64,000 bases of DNA, from the NCBI GenBank assembly GCA_016787265.1, contig JAEUVF010000015.1, positions 62,001-126,000 on the forward strand. Direction: 5' to 3'. Positions 50,427 to 58,200 of this stretch are shown here, piece after piece. Source of the DNA: Flavipsychrobacter sp. (GTDB lineage: Bacteria; Bacteroidota; Bacteroidia; Chitinophagales; Chitinophagaceae). The translations under genes and the position numbers were made by a program. Under the pieces are notes generated by a model. It did not search any database. It was given only the letters and a program-made list of their open reading frames with translations, and was not told where the DNA came from. Numbering within the stretch: position 1 is the first letter of the stretch; each line of letters begins with the position of its first letter.

Positions 50427-51530
50427 ATGAAAAGTCTGCTTTACCTGCTTTGCCTGGTCTTTTCATTTGGTCCGCAACAACCTCCTGTATTACCGATCGG
50501 CGCCAGTGCGCCTGATTTTTCCTTACCAGGTGTGGATGGCAAACAACATCGCCTGGGTGACTATAAAAAAAGCAGGTTGCTGGTAGTGGTATTTACCTGC
50601 AATCATTGTCCCACTGCACAGGCTTATGAAGATCGCCTGATCCAGCTCACGCGCGATTATCAACCCAAAGGAGTTGCTGTTATTGCGATTTCACCCAACG
50701 ATCCTAAAGCCATCCGCCTGAATGAATTGGACTATACCGATCTGAACGATAGCTATGAAGAAATGAAAATCCGTGCGGAAAGAAAAAAATTCAATTTTCC
50801 TTATCTCTACGATGGTGATCTGCAGCAGGTTTCCCGGGCATTTGGTCCAGTAGCTACACCACATGTTTTCATCTTCGACCAGGATCGGAAACTACGGTTC
50901 CAGGGGCGCATTGACAATGTGGAGAAGCCATCCGGCAAACCAACTATACAGGATACCCGTGCTGCGTTAGATGCGTTGCTCAAAAACGAACCTGTTGCAA
51001 CTCCCACAACCAAGGTTTTTGGTTGTTCCATTAAATGGGCTGAAAAGCAGGACTGGCGGGAGAAAGCCATGAAGGAATGGGCAGCAGAAAAAGTAACCCT
51101 GGAGACAATCGATACAACGGGTATACGCAAACTGTTGCAAAACGATTCCAAAAAACTTCGACTCATCAATGTATGGGCCACCTGGTGCGGTCCCTGTACC
51201 AGGGAGTTTCCTGATTTTATCACGATGCACCGCATGTACCGGGGAAGAGCATTTGAGTTCATCAGTATCAGTGCCGATGATCCGGAGAAAAAAACCAATG
51301 CATTGGAGTTTCTGCAAAAGCAACAGGCATCCGGCACGAATTATATTTTCAATTCCAGCGATAAATATGCCCTGATTGAAGCCATCGATCCCAACTGGCA
51401 GGGAGCCCTTCCTTATACCCTGGTGGTTGAGCCAGGTGGCAAAATTGTATATGCCAAACAGGGCACCATTGACCCGGATGCGATGAAAACCCTTCTGATC
51501 GACCACCCCTTACTTGGACGATATTTCTGA
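50427..51530 (+). CDS. Exported fusion of two thioredoxin-like domains (AhpC/Redoxin plus TlpA)
   Basis: A 367-residue secreted protein with a signal peptide of about 15 residues. Domain one (about 22-188) is an AhpC/TSA-type redoxin with Cys58 and Cys61 in FTCNHCPTAQAYEDR. Domain two (about 225-360) is a TlpA/ResA-type thioredoxin with the WCGPC motif, Cys254 and Cys257. The two redox sites in one chain suggest relay of electrons in the periplasm. The radical SAM gene that follows shares its last bases: the only nearby start, TTG at 51514, overlaps this stop by 17 bases. Confidence 0.9.
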   Translation: MKSLLYLLCLVFSFGPQQPPVLPIGASAPDFSLPGVDGKQHRLGDYKKSRLLVVVFTCNHCPTAQAYEDRLIQLTRDYQPKGVAVIAISPNDPKAIRLNELDYTDLNDSYEEMKIRAERKKFNFPYLYDGDLQQVSRAFGPVATPHVFIFDQDRKLRFQGRIDNVEKPSGKPTIQDTRAALDALLKNEPVATPTTKVFGCSIKWAEKQDWREKAMKEWAAEKVTLETIDTTGIRKLLQNDSKKLRLINVWATWCGPCTREFPDFITMHRMYRGRAFEFISISADDPEKKTNALEFLQKQQASGTNYIFNSSDKYALIEAIDPNWQGALPYTLVVEPGGKIVYAKQGTIDPDAMKTLLIDHPLLGRYF

Positions 51531-53769
51531 TACTGGTTGCTATGCGGTAAATTTGCCCGCTAAACTGGAATCTTTGAGCACAGCGGTATTTCTTGTTACG
51601 CCTCCTTTTACACAGTTGAACACGCCTTACCCGGCCACTGCTTACCTGAAAGGATTCCTTAACACTAAAGAGATCGCTTCAGAGCAGGCGGACCTGGGTA
51701 TTGATCTTACACTGGCCTTGTTCAGCAGGCAGGGGTTGGAAGAAGTTTTCAGAATCGTTGAACCTACATCCATTGAAAGCCCCAACTCCAAACGGATTTA
51801 CCGGCTTCGTAACCAGTACATTGAAACCATTGATGAAGTCATCCGCTTTTTACAGGGAAATGAACCAACACTGGCGCATCGCATCGCAGGAAGAAATTTT
51901 CTGCCAGAAGCAAGCCGGTTTGCTCAATTGGATGACCTGGTTTGGGCTTTCGGCAAAATGGGTACACAGGACAAGGCCAAACACCTGGCCACCATGTACC
52001 TGGAAGATTTATCCGATTTCATCAAAGAAAATGTAGATGAACATTTCGGCTTCAGTCGCTATGCAGAAAAGCTGGCGCGTTCCGCCAATCGTTTTGATGA
52101 ACTGTATGCAGCTTTACAAAATGCACCCGGTTTCATCGATCAGAAAATGACGGCCTTGCTGGAAGAATATATACAGCGATATCAGCCTTCACTGATTGCG
52201 TTTTCTGTTCCCTTTCCCGGCAACCTGTTTGCGGCCCTGCGTTGCGGTCAATATATAAAACAACATCATCCTGCTATAAAGATTGCGATGGGTGGAGGCT
52301 TTGCCAATACCGAATTGCGATCCTTAAAGGATACCCGCATCTTTGAGTTTCTTGATTTCATTACACTCGATGATGGAGAAGCACCCATCGAACAACTGCT
52401 CGCTTTTGTGAGAAAGCAGATTGATGCTGCTGAATTAAAACGAACCTTCCTGCTTGATGAAGGAGCACTCACCTATATTGAAAACAAAGCCTGCCGCGAT
52501 TACAAACAGGCAGAACTGGGCACCCCCGATTACAGCGGCCTGCGACTAAATGAATACATACAAGCCATTGAGATCATCAACCCGATGCATTCCTTATGGA
52601 GTGATGGGCGTTGGAACAAACTAACGATGGCGCATGGTTGCTATTGGGGCAAATGCACGTTCTGTGATATCAGCCTGGATTATATTCGGTTATACGAACC
52701 TGTTGCAGCTTCCCTGATCGTTGACAGAATGGAAACTATTATTCAGCAAACCGGCAACAATGGATTTCATTTTGTAGATGAAGCAGCTCCGCCTGCACTG
52801 ATGCGCGCGGTTGCATTGGAAATCATAAAGCGCAAACTTATAGTGAGCTGGTGGACCAATATCCGTTTTGAAAAAAGCTTCACGCGGGATCTCTGTTTGT
52901 TGTTGAAAGCGTCTGGTTGTATTGGAGTTTCAGGGGGATTGGAAGTTGCATCGGATCGGCTGCTGGCATTGATTGATAAAGGAATCACCGTTGCCCAGGT
53001 AGCGCGTGTGAACAAACATTTCACGGAAGCGGGTATCATGGTACATGCGTATCTCATGTATGGGTTTCCTACCCAAACGGATCAGGAGACCATTGATTCG
53101 CTGGAGATGGTGCGACAATTATTTGCTGCCGGAGTATTGCAGAGTGCGTTCTGGCATCAATTTACGATGACTGCTCATAGTCCGGTTGGACTGGAACCTG
53201 AAAAATTCAAGGTGAATGCGCTTCGTCCGGCGGAGATATTATTTGCCGACAATGATGTGGAACACGAAGATCCTACTGGTGCGGATCATGCTGCGTATGG
53301 ATATGGGTTGAAAAAATCCTTGCTGAATTTCATGCATGGAGCCTGCCTGGATTTCCCCCTGCATAAATGGTTTGATTTTAAAGTGCCGAAGACAAGTATT
53401 CCTCCGGAATATATTGAACGAATTTTGAAGGAAGAAGATTTTTCTACGACCAAGCCCACTACCAAAATTGTATTCATTGGCAACCTGCCAACTGCTGAAA
53501 TTGTGGTGAAATCAAAAAAGGGGCAGCAATGGGAATCCATGGAGTTATCATTTGAAACCCTGCAATCCGATCTCACCATTCGCCTCTCAAAAGAAGAGGG
53601 AGCATGGTTGGTATCCATACTCCCTCAACTGCAATTAGATAATCCAAAAACGATGACCCGGCAGGAATTGAAAACTTCTTATGAAGCAGCCGGATTACCG
53701 GATTTCGAGCTCTTCTGGGATAATAAGCCGATTAGCAATCTGCACAAAGCAGGATTACTGCAGCTATAA
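51514..53769 (+). CDS. Radical SAM protein with B12-binding-like N-terminal region
   Basis: A 751-residue protein (from the TTG at 51514). The radical SAM iron-sulfur motif is HGCYWGKCTFC, with Cys376, Cys381 and Cys384: that is C-x4-C-x2-C rather than the common C-x3-C-x2-C. The N-terminal 330 residues have a Rossmann-like segment (LIAFSVPFPGNLFAALRCGQ; IKIAMGGGFANTE; ITLDDGEAPIEQLL) as in cobalamin-binding radical SAM proteins. No ATG occurs near the start; TTG at 51514, 51553 and 51574 are in frame. The reaction is unknown. Confidence 0.85.
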   Translation: MDDISDTGCYAVNLPAKLESLSTAVFLVTPPFTQLNTPYPATAYLKGFLNTKEIASEQADLGIDLTLALFSRQGLEEVFRIVEPTSIESPNSKRIYRLRNQYIETIDEVIRFLQGNEPTLAHRIAGRNFLPEASRFAQLDDLVWAFGKMGTQDKAKHLATMYLEDLSDFIKENVDEHFGFSRYAEKLARSANRFDELYAALQNAPGFIDQKMTALLEEYIQRYQPSLIAFSVPFPGNLFAALRCGQYIKQHHPAIKIAMGGGFANTELRSLKDTRIFEFLDFITLDDGEAPIEQLLAFVRKQIDAAELKRTFLLDEGALTYIENKACRDYKQAELGTPDYSGLRLNEYIQAIEIINPMHSLWSDGRWNKLTMAHGCYWGKCTFCDISLDYIRLYEPVAASLIVDRMETIIQQTGNNGFHFVDEAAPPALMRAVALEIIKRKLIVSWWTNIRFEKSFTRDLCLLLKASGCIGVSGGLEVASDRLLALIDKGITVAQVARVNKHFTEAGIMVHAYLMYGFPTQTDQETIDSLEMVRQLFAAGVLQSAFWHQFTMTAHSPVGLEPEKFKVNALRPAEILFADNDVEHEDPTGADHAAYGYGLKKSLLNFMHGACLDFPLHKWFDFKVPKTSIPPEYIERILKEEDFSTTKPTTKIVFIGNLPTAEIVVKSKKGQQWESMELSFETLQSDLTIRLSKEEGAWLVSILPQLQLDNPKTMTRQELKTSYEAAGLPDFELFWDNKPISNLHKAGLLQL

Positions 53770-53771
53770 TA

Positions 53772-54527
53772 TTAATCGCGACTGCTAAGTTTACTCAACA
53801 ACCGAAGCATTTCAATATAGAGCCAGATGATGGTAACCATCAATCCGAAGGCACCAAACCATTCCATGTATTTGGGAGCACCCATACTAACCCCGGTTTC
53901 AATGCGATCAAAATCAAGGATGAGGTTAAGCGCGGCGATGGCAACCACAAAAAGGGAGAAGCCAATGCCCAGTAAACTGCCTTCATGCAGGAAAGCCAGT
54001 TCTACGCCGAATAATCTCAATACCATTGCGATCAGATAAAAAATCGCAATACCAGCAGTGGCAGTAAATACAATGGATTTAAAGCGTTGGGTAGCTTTGA
54101 TAACACCGGTGCGATACATTACATACATCGCAATCACAGTTCCGAAAGTCAGGGCTACAGCCTGCATAACGAGACCAGGTGCTACTTCGGAGAAAGCATC
54201 CGCGTATACAGCAGAAATACCTCCCACAAAAACACCTTCTACCAAACCGTAGGCAGGCACGGTATATTGCCCCCAATGCGGACGAAAACTGGTAGCAAAG
54301 GCCAGAATCAGTCCCACAATGGCGGAACCAATTACCCATGGCATCACATTTACGCCTTCAAAATGAGCTTTCCAGGTAAGCAAAGCCGAAGCCATTAACA
54401 GGAAAAAGAGGAAGATAAATTTGTTCATCGTGCCTCTTTCTGTCATGGTTTCTGCACCCGCATCGGTAAGAGAAGCTTCAAAACGTTTTTCAGAAAGAGC
54501 CGGGTTTCCGGACTTAAATAATGCCAT
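53772..54527 (-). CDS. Bax inhibitor-1/YccA family membrane protein
   Basis: A 251-residue protein with seven hydrophobic helices, preceded by a polar N-terminus of about 30 residues (ALSEKRFEASLTDAGAETMTERGT). Family features are the LVEGVFVGGISAVYADAF segment and the LILDFDRIETGVSMGAPKYMEWFGAFGL loop, where acidic residues gate calcium or protons in relatives. The physiological role in this organism is not known. It converges with the radical SAM gene (2-base gap), and an unusual periodic sequence lies upstream of its start. Confidence 0.93.
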   Translation of the reverse strand: MALFKSGNPALSEKRFEASLTDAGAETMTERGTMNKFIFLFFLLMASALLTWKAHFEGVNVMPWVIGSAIVGLILAFATSFRPHWGQYTVPAYGLVEGVFVGGISAVYADAFSEVAPGLVMQAVALTFGTVIAMYVMYRTGVIKATQRFKSIVFTATAGIAIFYLIAMVLRLFGVELAFLHEGSLLGIGFSLFVVAIAALNLILDFDRIETGVSMGAPKYMEWFGAFGLMVTIIWLYIEMLRLLSKLSSRD

Positions 54528-54859
54528 TAGTCTGAGTTTAAGGGATTAAAATAGTAAATACTGGCTGAAAATCAAAACATTCGGGGAATGAGCAAGGTTG
54601 AGCCAATTCAGTAGCTTTTTGAGCCAATTATGGGCAAAATGATTCAATTATTGGCAAAATGAGCTGATTAAATTTAATTATAAGCCGATTTTAAAAGAAT
54701 ACAACTTATTAATTAACAGACACTTATGCAATTTTTATTGAAAAACAGCGCTCCTGATCCTACGTAATCCTACGTTATTCCTACGGTATACCTTCAGTAT
54801 TCAACCAACCAAGCTCCAACCAACCATCGACTAAGGCTCGATAAAAAACCTTTCACTTT
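54528..54859. other. 332-base spacer with a ~21-base periodic array and CCTACG triplet
   Basis: No gene found. From 54598, TTGAGCCAATT starts two 21-base units (54598-54618 and 54619-54639), followed by two degenerate ones (54640-54659, 54660-54680); GGCAAAATGA occurs at 54633 and 54653. CCTACG occurs at 54759, 54769 and 54780, in near helical register. The right edge is a GTGAAAAGTGAAAG-type stutter that contains the stop of the VOC gene. The array lies 70 bases upstream of the Bax inhibitor-1 gene start. Confidence 0.6.
54598..54680. repeat. Degenerate ~21-base tandem array, TTGAGCCAATT units
   Basis: Two units begin TTGAGCCAATT exactly 21 bases apart; the next two begin TGATTCAATTA and TGAGCTGATT at 20-21 bases. 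The period is two helical turns, so bound proteins would lie on the same face of DNA. It could be an operator cluster of the Bax inhibitor-1 gene. Confidence 0.5.
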
Positions 54860-55280
54860 TCACATCTCACATCTCAAGTCTGACGTCTGACGTTCAATCA
54901 AGTCCCACAGGTTGCCATACAAGTCTTCGAAAACCGCTACTGTTCCGTAGGCTTCAATACTTGGTTCCCGAACTATTTTAATTTTATTGTCAAGCAGATT
55001 CTGATAATCTCTCTTGAAATTATCTGTGCTCAAAAAAAGAAATACACGTCCGCCTGTTTGATTTCCGATCCTTCTTTTTTTGTTCTTCTGTTGTCGCCTT
55101 AGCTAACAAGATTGAACATTCAGATGCTCCCTGGGGTCTTACTAAAACCCAGCGCTTGGTATCTGAAAGAACACGATCTTCCAATAAGGTGAAATGCAGT
55201 TTTTGAGTATAAAACTCAATGGCTTTATCATAGTCGTCAATGACAATTGCAATGTGCGCTAAATGCTGTTTCATTTGCAT
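54860..55280 (-). pseudogene. VOC/glyoxalase-family protein with frameshift
   Basis: The minus strand starts MQMKQHLAHIAIVIDDYDKAI and reads as a VOC (glyoxalase-like) metal-binding domain to ATTEEQ, then a run of seven As (about 55077-55083) shifts the frame and a stop follows after about 24 residues. Removing one A restores the frame: RIGNQTGGRVFLFLSTDNF, then YGTVAVFEDLYGNLWDLIE, which is the expected C-terminal half. The rejoined frame ends inside a stuttering repeat at 54860. It may be a real pseudogene, a slippage-prone gene, or a sequencing error in the homopolymer. Confidence 0.75.
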
Positions 55281-55306
55281 TATGATCCAAAAACAGAGAA
55301 TGTACT

Positions 55307-55609
55307 TTAGTATTTCAATCGACCTGGGTCCTGTCTGGTATTCCAAAAGCTTAAAAGGATGATTTTCTTACGACTAGTGTAATACCGATAATATAGTGTA
55401 GTATATTTATTGAGACGTGCTCTTCGAACTTGTTTTTGCTTTTTAGATGGATTATAAGATTCAGGATATTCTTGTAAACGACTAATTACATATTCCGTTT
55501 GCTGAACAAAACGCCTTACTTCTTTTTCTGACCATTTACTGAGCAAATAAGTGACAATTTCATCAAAGGTTTTCTGGGCTTCCTCTGACCATGTTACTTC
55601 GATAGCCAT
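55307..55609 (-). CDS. ParE/RelE-superfamily toxin
   Basis: A 100-residue protein of the RelE/ParE toxin fold. Family signs are VTWSEEAQKTFDEIVTYLLSKW, a middle YVISRLQEYPESY, an Arg-rich strand (QVRRARLNKYTTLYYR) and the C-terminal IILLSFWNTRQDPGRL. It would act as a ParE-like gyrase inhibitor or an mRNA-cleaving RelE; the lack of clear RelE catalytic residues favours ParE. Its start overlaps the antitoxin stop by 16 bases, the usual antitoxin-toxin order. Confidence 0.87.
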   Translation of the reverse strand: MAIEVTWSEEAQKTFDEIVTYLLSKWSEKEVRRFVQQTEYVISRLQEYPESYNPSKKQKQVRRARLNKYTTLYYRYYTSRKKIILLSFWNTRQDPGRLKY

Positions 55610-55830
55610 TTGCGGTATTTTTTCATAACCACGTCATGTGATATAACACGCCCCGCTCTTGCGTCTTTTAACCCTTGTTCAATGGAAGATTTCGTTTCAT
55701 CCCCTAACTCATCCCACCAATCACTTTCATGTTCCACTTCCAGCATGGCATGTATCATCTTTACCACCTTTTCATCTGCCATGTCTATATATTGCTTTAC
55801 TTCTTCGCGTAAAATGGATACTCCCTTCAT
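55594..55830 (-). CDS. Antitoxin partner of the ParE-type toxin
   Basis: A 78-residue protein from the ATG at 55830 (MKGVSILREEVKQYIDMADEK). The frame continues 34 codons upstream, but that part has no antitoxin character and runs into the next gene. It resembles small Bacteroidota addiction-module antitoxins: an N-terminal helix pair followed by a DELGDETKSSIEQGLKDARAG segment and a basic tail. DNA binding is expected but no ribbon-helix-helix is clear. The 16-base overlap with the toxin start couples their translation. Confidence 0.8.
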   Translation of the reverse strand: MKGVSILREEVKQYIDMADEKVVKMIHAMLEVEHESDWWDELGDETKSSIEQGLKDARAGRVISHDVVMKKYRKWLSK

Positions 55831-55909
55831 AGCAATTATACTTTGAATAAAATTACTTTTAAAAACCCTCTTATCCAAATGAGCAGTCAGTCCATACCAT
55901 TGACCACGA

Positions 55910-56239
55910 TCAATTCTGCACAGGTGCTTCACTTACAGATTTTTGCAAAGCTTTCTGCTGGAGGCGGAGTTCTTTTTCCTGGCGTTTCTTTTCCTGGGCT
56001 TCCTGCTTGAGTTGTTTTTTCTGACGATTCTGTTCTTTCTTCAATTTTTTTGCAGCCTTCTTGCTTTTCTTCTGTTGCTTCTTTGCCTTCTTAGCATTCT
56101 TCTTCGCCTTTTTCTGGAGTTTGGCAAGTTCTTTCTGTTGCTTGATGGCTGCTTTATCCTGTACCTGTGCAGAAACTGTTCCTGCAAGCGTCAAAAACAC
56201 TACTGACAAAAGCAGTAACATTCTTTTAATCTGATTCAT
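55910..56239 (-). CDS. Exported Lys/Gln-rich coiled-coil protein
   Basis: A 109-residue protein. Residues 1-25 are a signal peptide (ending TVSAQ). The rest is almost all Lys, Gln, Ala, Glu and Leu in helix-forming heptads (KQQKELAKLQKKAKKN, KQQKKSKKAAKKLKKEQN), a long charged helix with a short non-basic tail (SVSEAPVQN). No family is known; the composition suggests binding of anionic polymers or DNA, or a scaffold, in the periplasm. Its stop is about 80 bases upstream of the antitoxin start, so they may share a transcript. Confidence 0.7.
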   Translation of the reverse strand: MNQIKRMLLLLSVVFLTLAGTVSAQVQDKAAIKQQKELAKLQKKAKKNAKKAKKQQKKSKKAAKKLKKEQNRQKKQLKQEAQEKKRQEKELRLQQKALQKSVSEAPVQN

Positions 56240-56266
56240 ATCTGCGTTTTTTTGTGATTCATACTA

Positions 56267-56866
56267 TCAGGTCCGTTGCCGAATAAAAAAGAGACGCTTT
56301 AATCTCCTCTTGTAGTTGTTGCTCACCGGATATTTTCGATTCGGTGTAATATTATTGAATATCAGCGCCACCAGCAAAAGTACGAGTGCCCCGCTTAATA
56401 CCGGAAACAGGATGTAATTATATCCAAGTAACTTTATTTTATCGGACCCAATTACCGCCAATAAAGCGGTAGCACCACCCGGGGGGTGCAGCGTTTTGGT
56501 AAACTGCATCGCAATTATAGAAAGAGATACCGCCAAAGGTGCGGTTAACCATACTATATCGGGAAGCAGCGATTGTACACTAACGCCTACAAAAGCGGAA
56601 ACGAGATGGCCTCCTATTAAATTACGGGGTTGCGCCAACGGACTTTGGATCAAACCAAATACCAGTACACTGGATGCTCCGAATGATCCAATTAAAAATA
56701 AACTGTCAGAATCTTTAAGTAAAAAACTTTGCCAGAAAGCAATCAATCCAATTCCGATGAAAGAACCCAGGAAGGACCAGAATTTCTCTTCCCGGTTTAC
56801 TAAGGTCTCTTTGTAATAGATGTATCTGGTGTAGCGAAGTGTTCTTTTAACTCTTTTTTTCAGCAT
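56267..56866 (-). CDS. HPP family membrane protein
   Basis: A 199-residue protein with four to five hydrophobic helices and the family signature TKTLHPPGGATALLAVIG, where HPP gives the name. GSFGASSVLVFGLIQSPLAQPRNLIGGHLVSA is also typical. Relatives move nitrite in plastids and cyanobacteria, but the substrate here is not known. The basic N-terminus (KKRVKRTLRYTR) likely sits in the cytosol. It is followed 27 bases later by the Lys-rich gene. Confidence 0.9.
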   Translation of the reverse strand: MLKKRVKRTLRYTRYIYYKETLVNREEKFWSFLGSFIGIGLIAFWQSFLLKDSDSLFLIGSFGASSVLVFGLIQSPLAQPRNLIGGHLVSAFVGVSVQSLLPDIVWLTAPLAVSLSIIAMQFTKTLHPPGGATALLAVIGSDKIKLLGYNYILFPVLSGALVLLLVALIFNNITPNRKYPVSNNYKRRLKRLFFIRQRT

Positions 56867-56882
56867 AGACCGGTATCTGTGC

Positions 56883-57338
56883 TTATTTCATTTTTCGAAC
56901 GTTGATCGCACTATACCCTTTTGGTCCGCTCACTACCTCAAAATTAACTTTATCATTTTCTACCAGGCGGGTCTGCATTTCATTCACATGCACAAAAATA
57001 CTTTCCTGACTTTGTAAATCGCGGATGAATCCAAACCCTTTTGCCTCATTCATAAAGGAAATAATGCCAGAACGGATCAAGTCTTCCGGCGAAGGCTCTG
57101 CCTGTTTTGGAACCCCTATCTGGATATCTTCCAGGTTAACTTCCACCATAGTAGAAGGATCGGGTGGTGAGCTTACAATATTGCCATCGGCATCAATATA
57201 AGCCATCATATCCTCAAGGGACTTGCCTTTTTTTGCATCATTTTTCCTTTCTTCCTTGCGCTCTTCCTTCTCCTGCTTCTTTTTCGCCCGCTTTTTCTCC
57301 ATCTCCTTTTTATTAAACGAATCCCTCGACCTAGCCAT
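56883..57338 (-). CDS. Cold-shock-domain protein with charged N-terminal extension
   Basis: A 151-residue protein. Residues 1-42 are highly charged (KKRAKKKQEKEERKEERKND), about 43-85 an acidic linker, and about 88-151 a cold-shock domain with the RNA-binding motif KGFGFIRD and FVHVNEM. It probably binds RNA or single-stranded DNA. The basic tail is common in Bacteroidota relatives and may add RNA affinity. HPP gene follows 16 bases downstream, SDR gene lies upstream. Confidence 0.9.
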   Translation of the reverse strand: MARSRDSFNKKEMEKKRAKKKQEKEERKEERKNDAKKGKSLEDMMAYIDADGNIVSSPPDPSTMVEVNLEDIQIGVPKQAEPSPEDLIRSGIISFMNEAKGFGFIRDLQSQESIFVHVNEMQTRLVENDKVNFEVVSGPKGYSAINVRKMK

Positions 57339-57374
57339 AAGCGATATATTTGATGAGGTATAAAGGTCGGCTTT

Positions 57375-58181
57375 TTATCCGCCATCAGCAAAACTTTCAT
57401 AAACAGCCATGCCGCCGTCGATGAAAATACTGGTACCAGTTATATAGTCAGAATCGTCGGAAGCCAGGAATACCGCGAGTTTGCCCACATCATCGGGTTC
57501 ACCGATCCGGTTATAAGGAATCAGGCTCATGAGCGACTGATAGGCTTCCCTTGTTTCCCATGCTTCACGGTTAATGGGAGTACGTATTGCACCCGGACAA
57601 ATACTATTCACCCGGATCTGCTTTGGTCCGTATTCCTGCGCCAGACTCTGCATCAGCATTTTAATAGCCCCTTTAGAAGCAGCATAGTTTACATGTCCGG
57701 CCCAGGGAATAAGTTCATGGACCGAACTGATGCATATTATTTTTCCGCAGGCTTTTGATCTTTCGGGCTGAAGCCCCCTTCTTAAAAACTCCCGGATCGC
57801 TTCCCGCGCACAAAGAAATTGTCCGGTCAGGTTTACATCAATCACTTTCTGCCATTGCTGCAAGGTCATATCGTGAAAGGCGGCATCCTGCTGCAATCCG
57901 GCATTGTTCACTAATATATCGAGCGTGCCATATTGTTGAATAATCTCCCCAAACATAGAAAACACCTCCTCCTCCTTACTGACATCCGCCTTAATGGCAA
58001 TGGCGTCAGATCCGTTTTGCCGGATGGTATTCACTACCTCATCGGCAGCCTCTGCACCGGAATAATAATTAACAACAACCGCAGCACCTGCTTCGCCAAG
58101 TGCTATCGCAATTGCTTTTCCAATACCCGAACTGGCCCCCGTAACCAGGGCGATCTGGCCTTTTAATTTTTTCTCACTCAT
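57375..58181 (-). CDS. Glucose 1-dehydrogenase-like SDR
   Basis: A 268-residue SDR from the ATG at 58181 (MSEKKLKGQIALVTGASSG); an upstream in-frame ATG at 58286 would overlap prmC. The cofactor loop is TGASSGIGKAI, the structural NNAG is in DILVNNAGLQQD, the catalytic tyrosine-lysine pair is in HVNYAASKGAIKM and the end is YITGTSIFIDGGM. This arrangement is that of glucose 1-dehydrogenase/general SDR enzymes; the substrate is not determined. It is divergent from prmC, 20 bases apart. Confidence 0.9.
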   Translation of the reverse strand: MSEKKLKGQIALVTGASSGIGKAIAIALGEAGAAVVVNYYSGAEAADEVVNTIRQNGSDAIAIKADVSKEEEVFSMFGEIIQQYGTLDILVNNAGLQQDAAFHDMTLQQWQKVIDVNLTGQFLCAREAIREFLRRGLQPERSKACGKIICISSVHELIPWAGHVNYAASKGAIKMLMQSLAQEYGPKQIRVNSICPGAIRTPINREAWETREAYQSLMSLIPYNRIGEPDDVGKLAVFLASDDSDYITGTSIFIDGGMAVYESFADGG

Positions 58182-58200
58182 AGCCGGGAACGCAAAAAAA

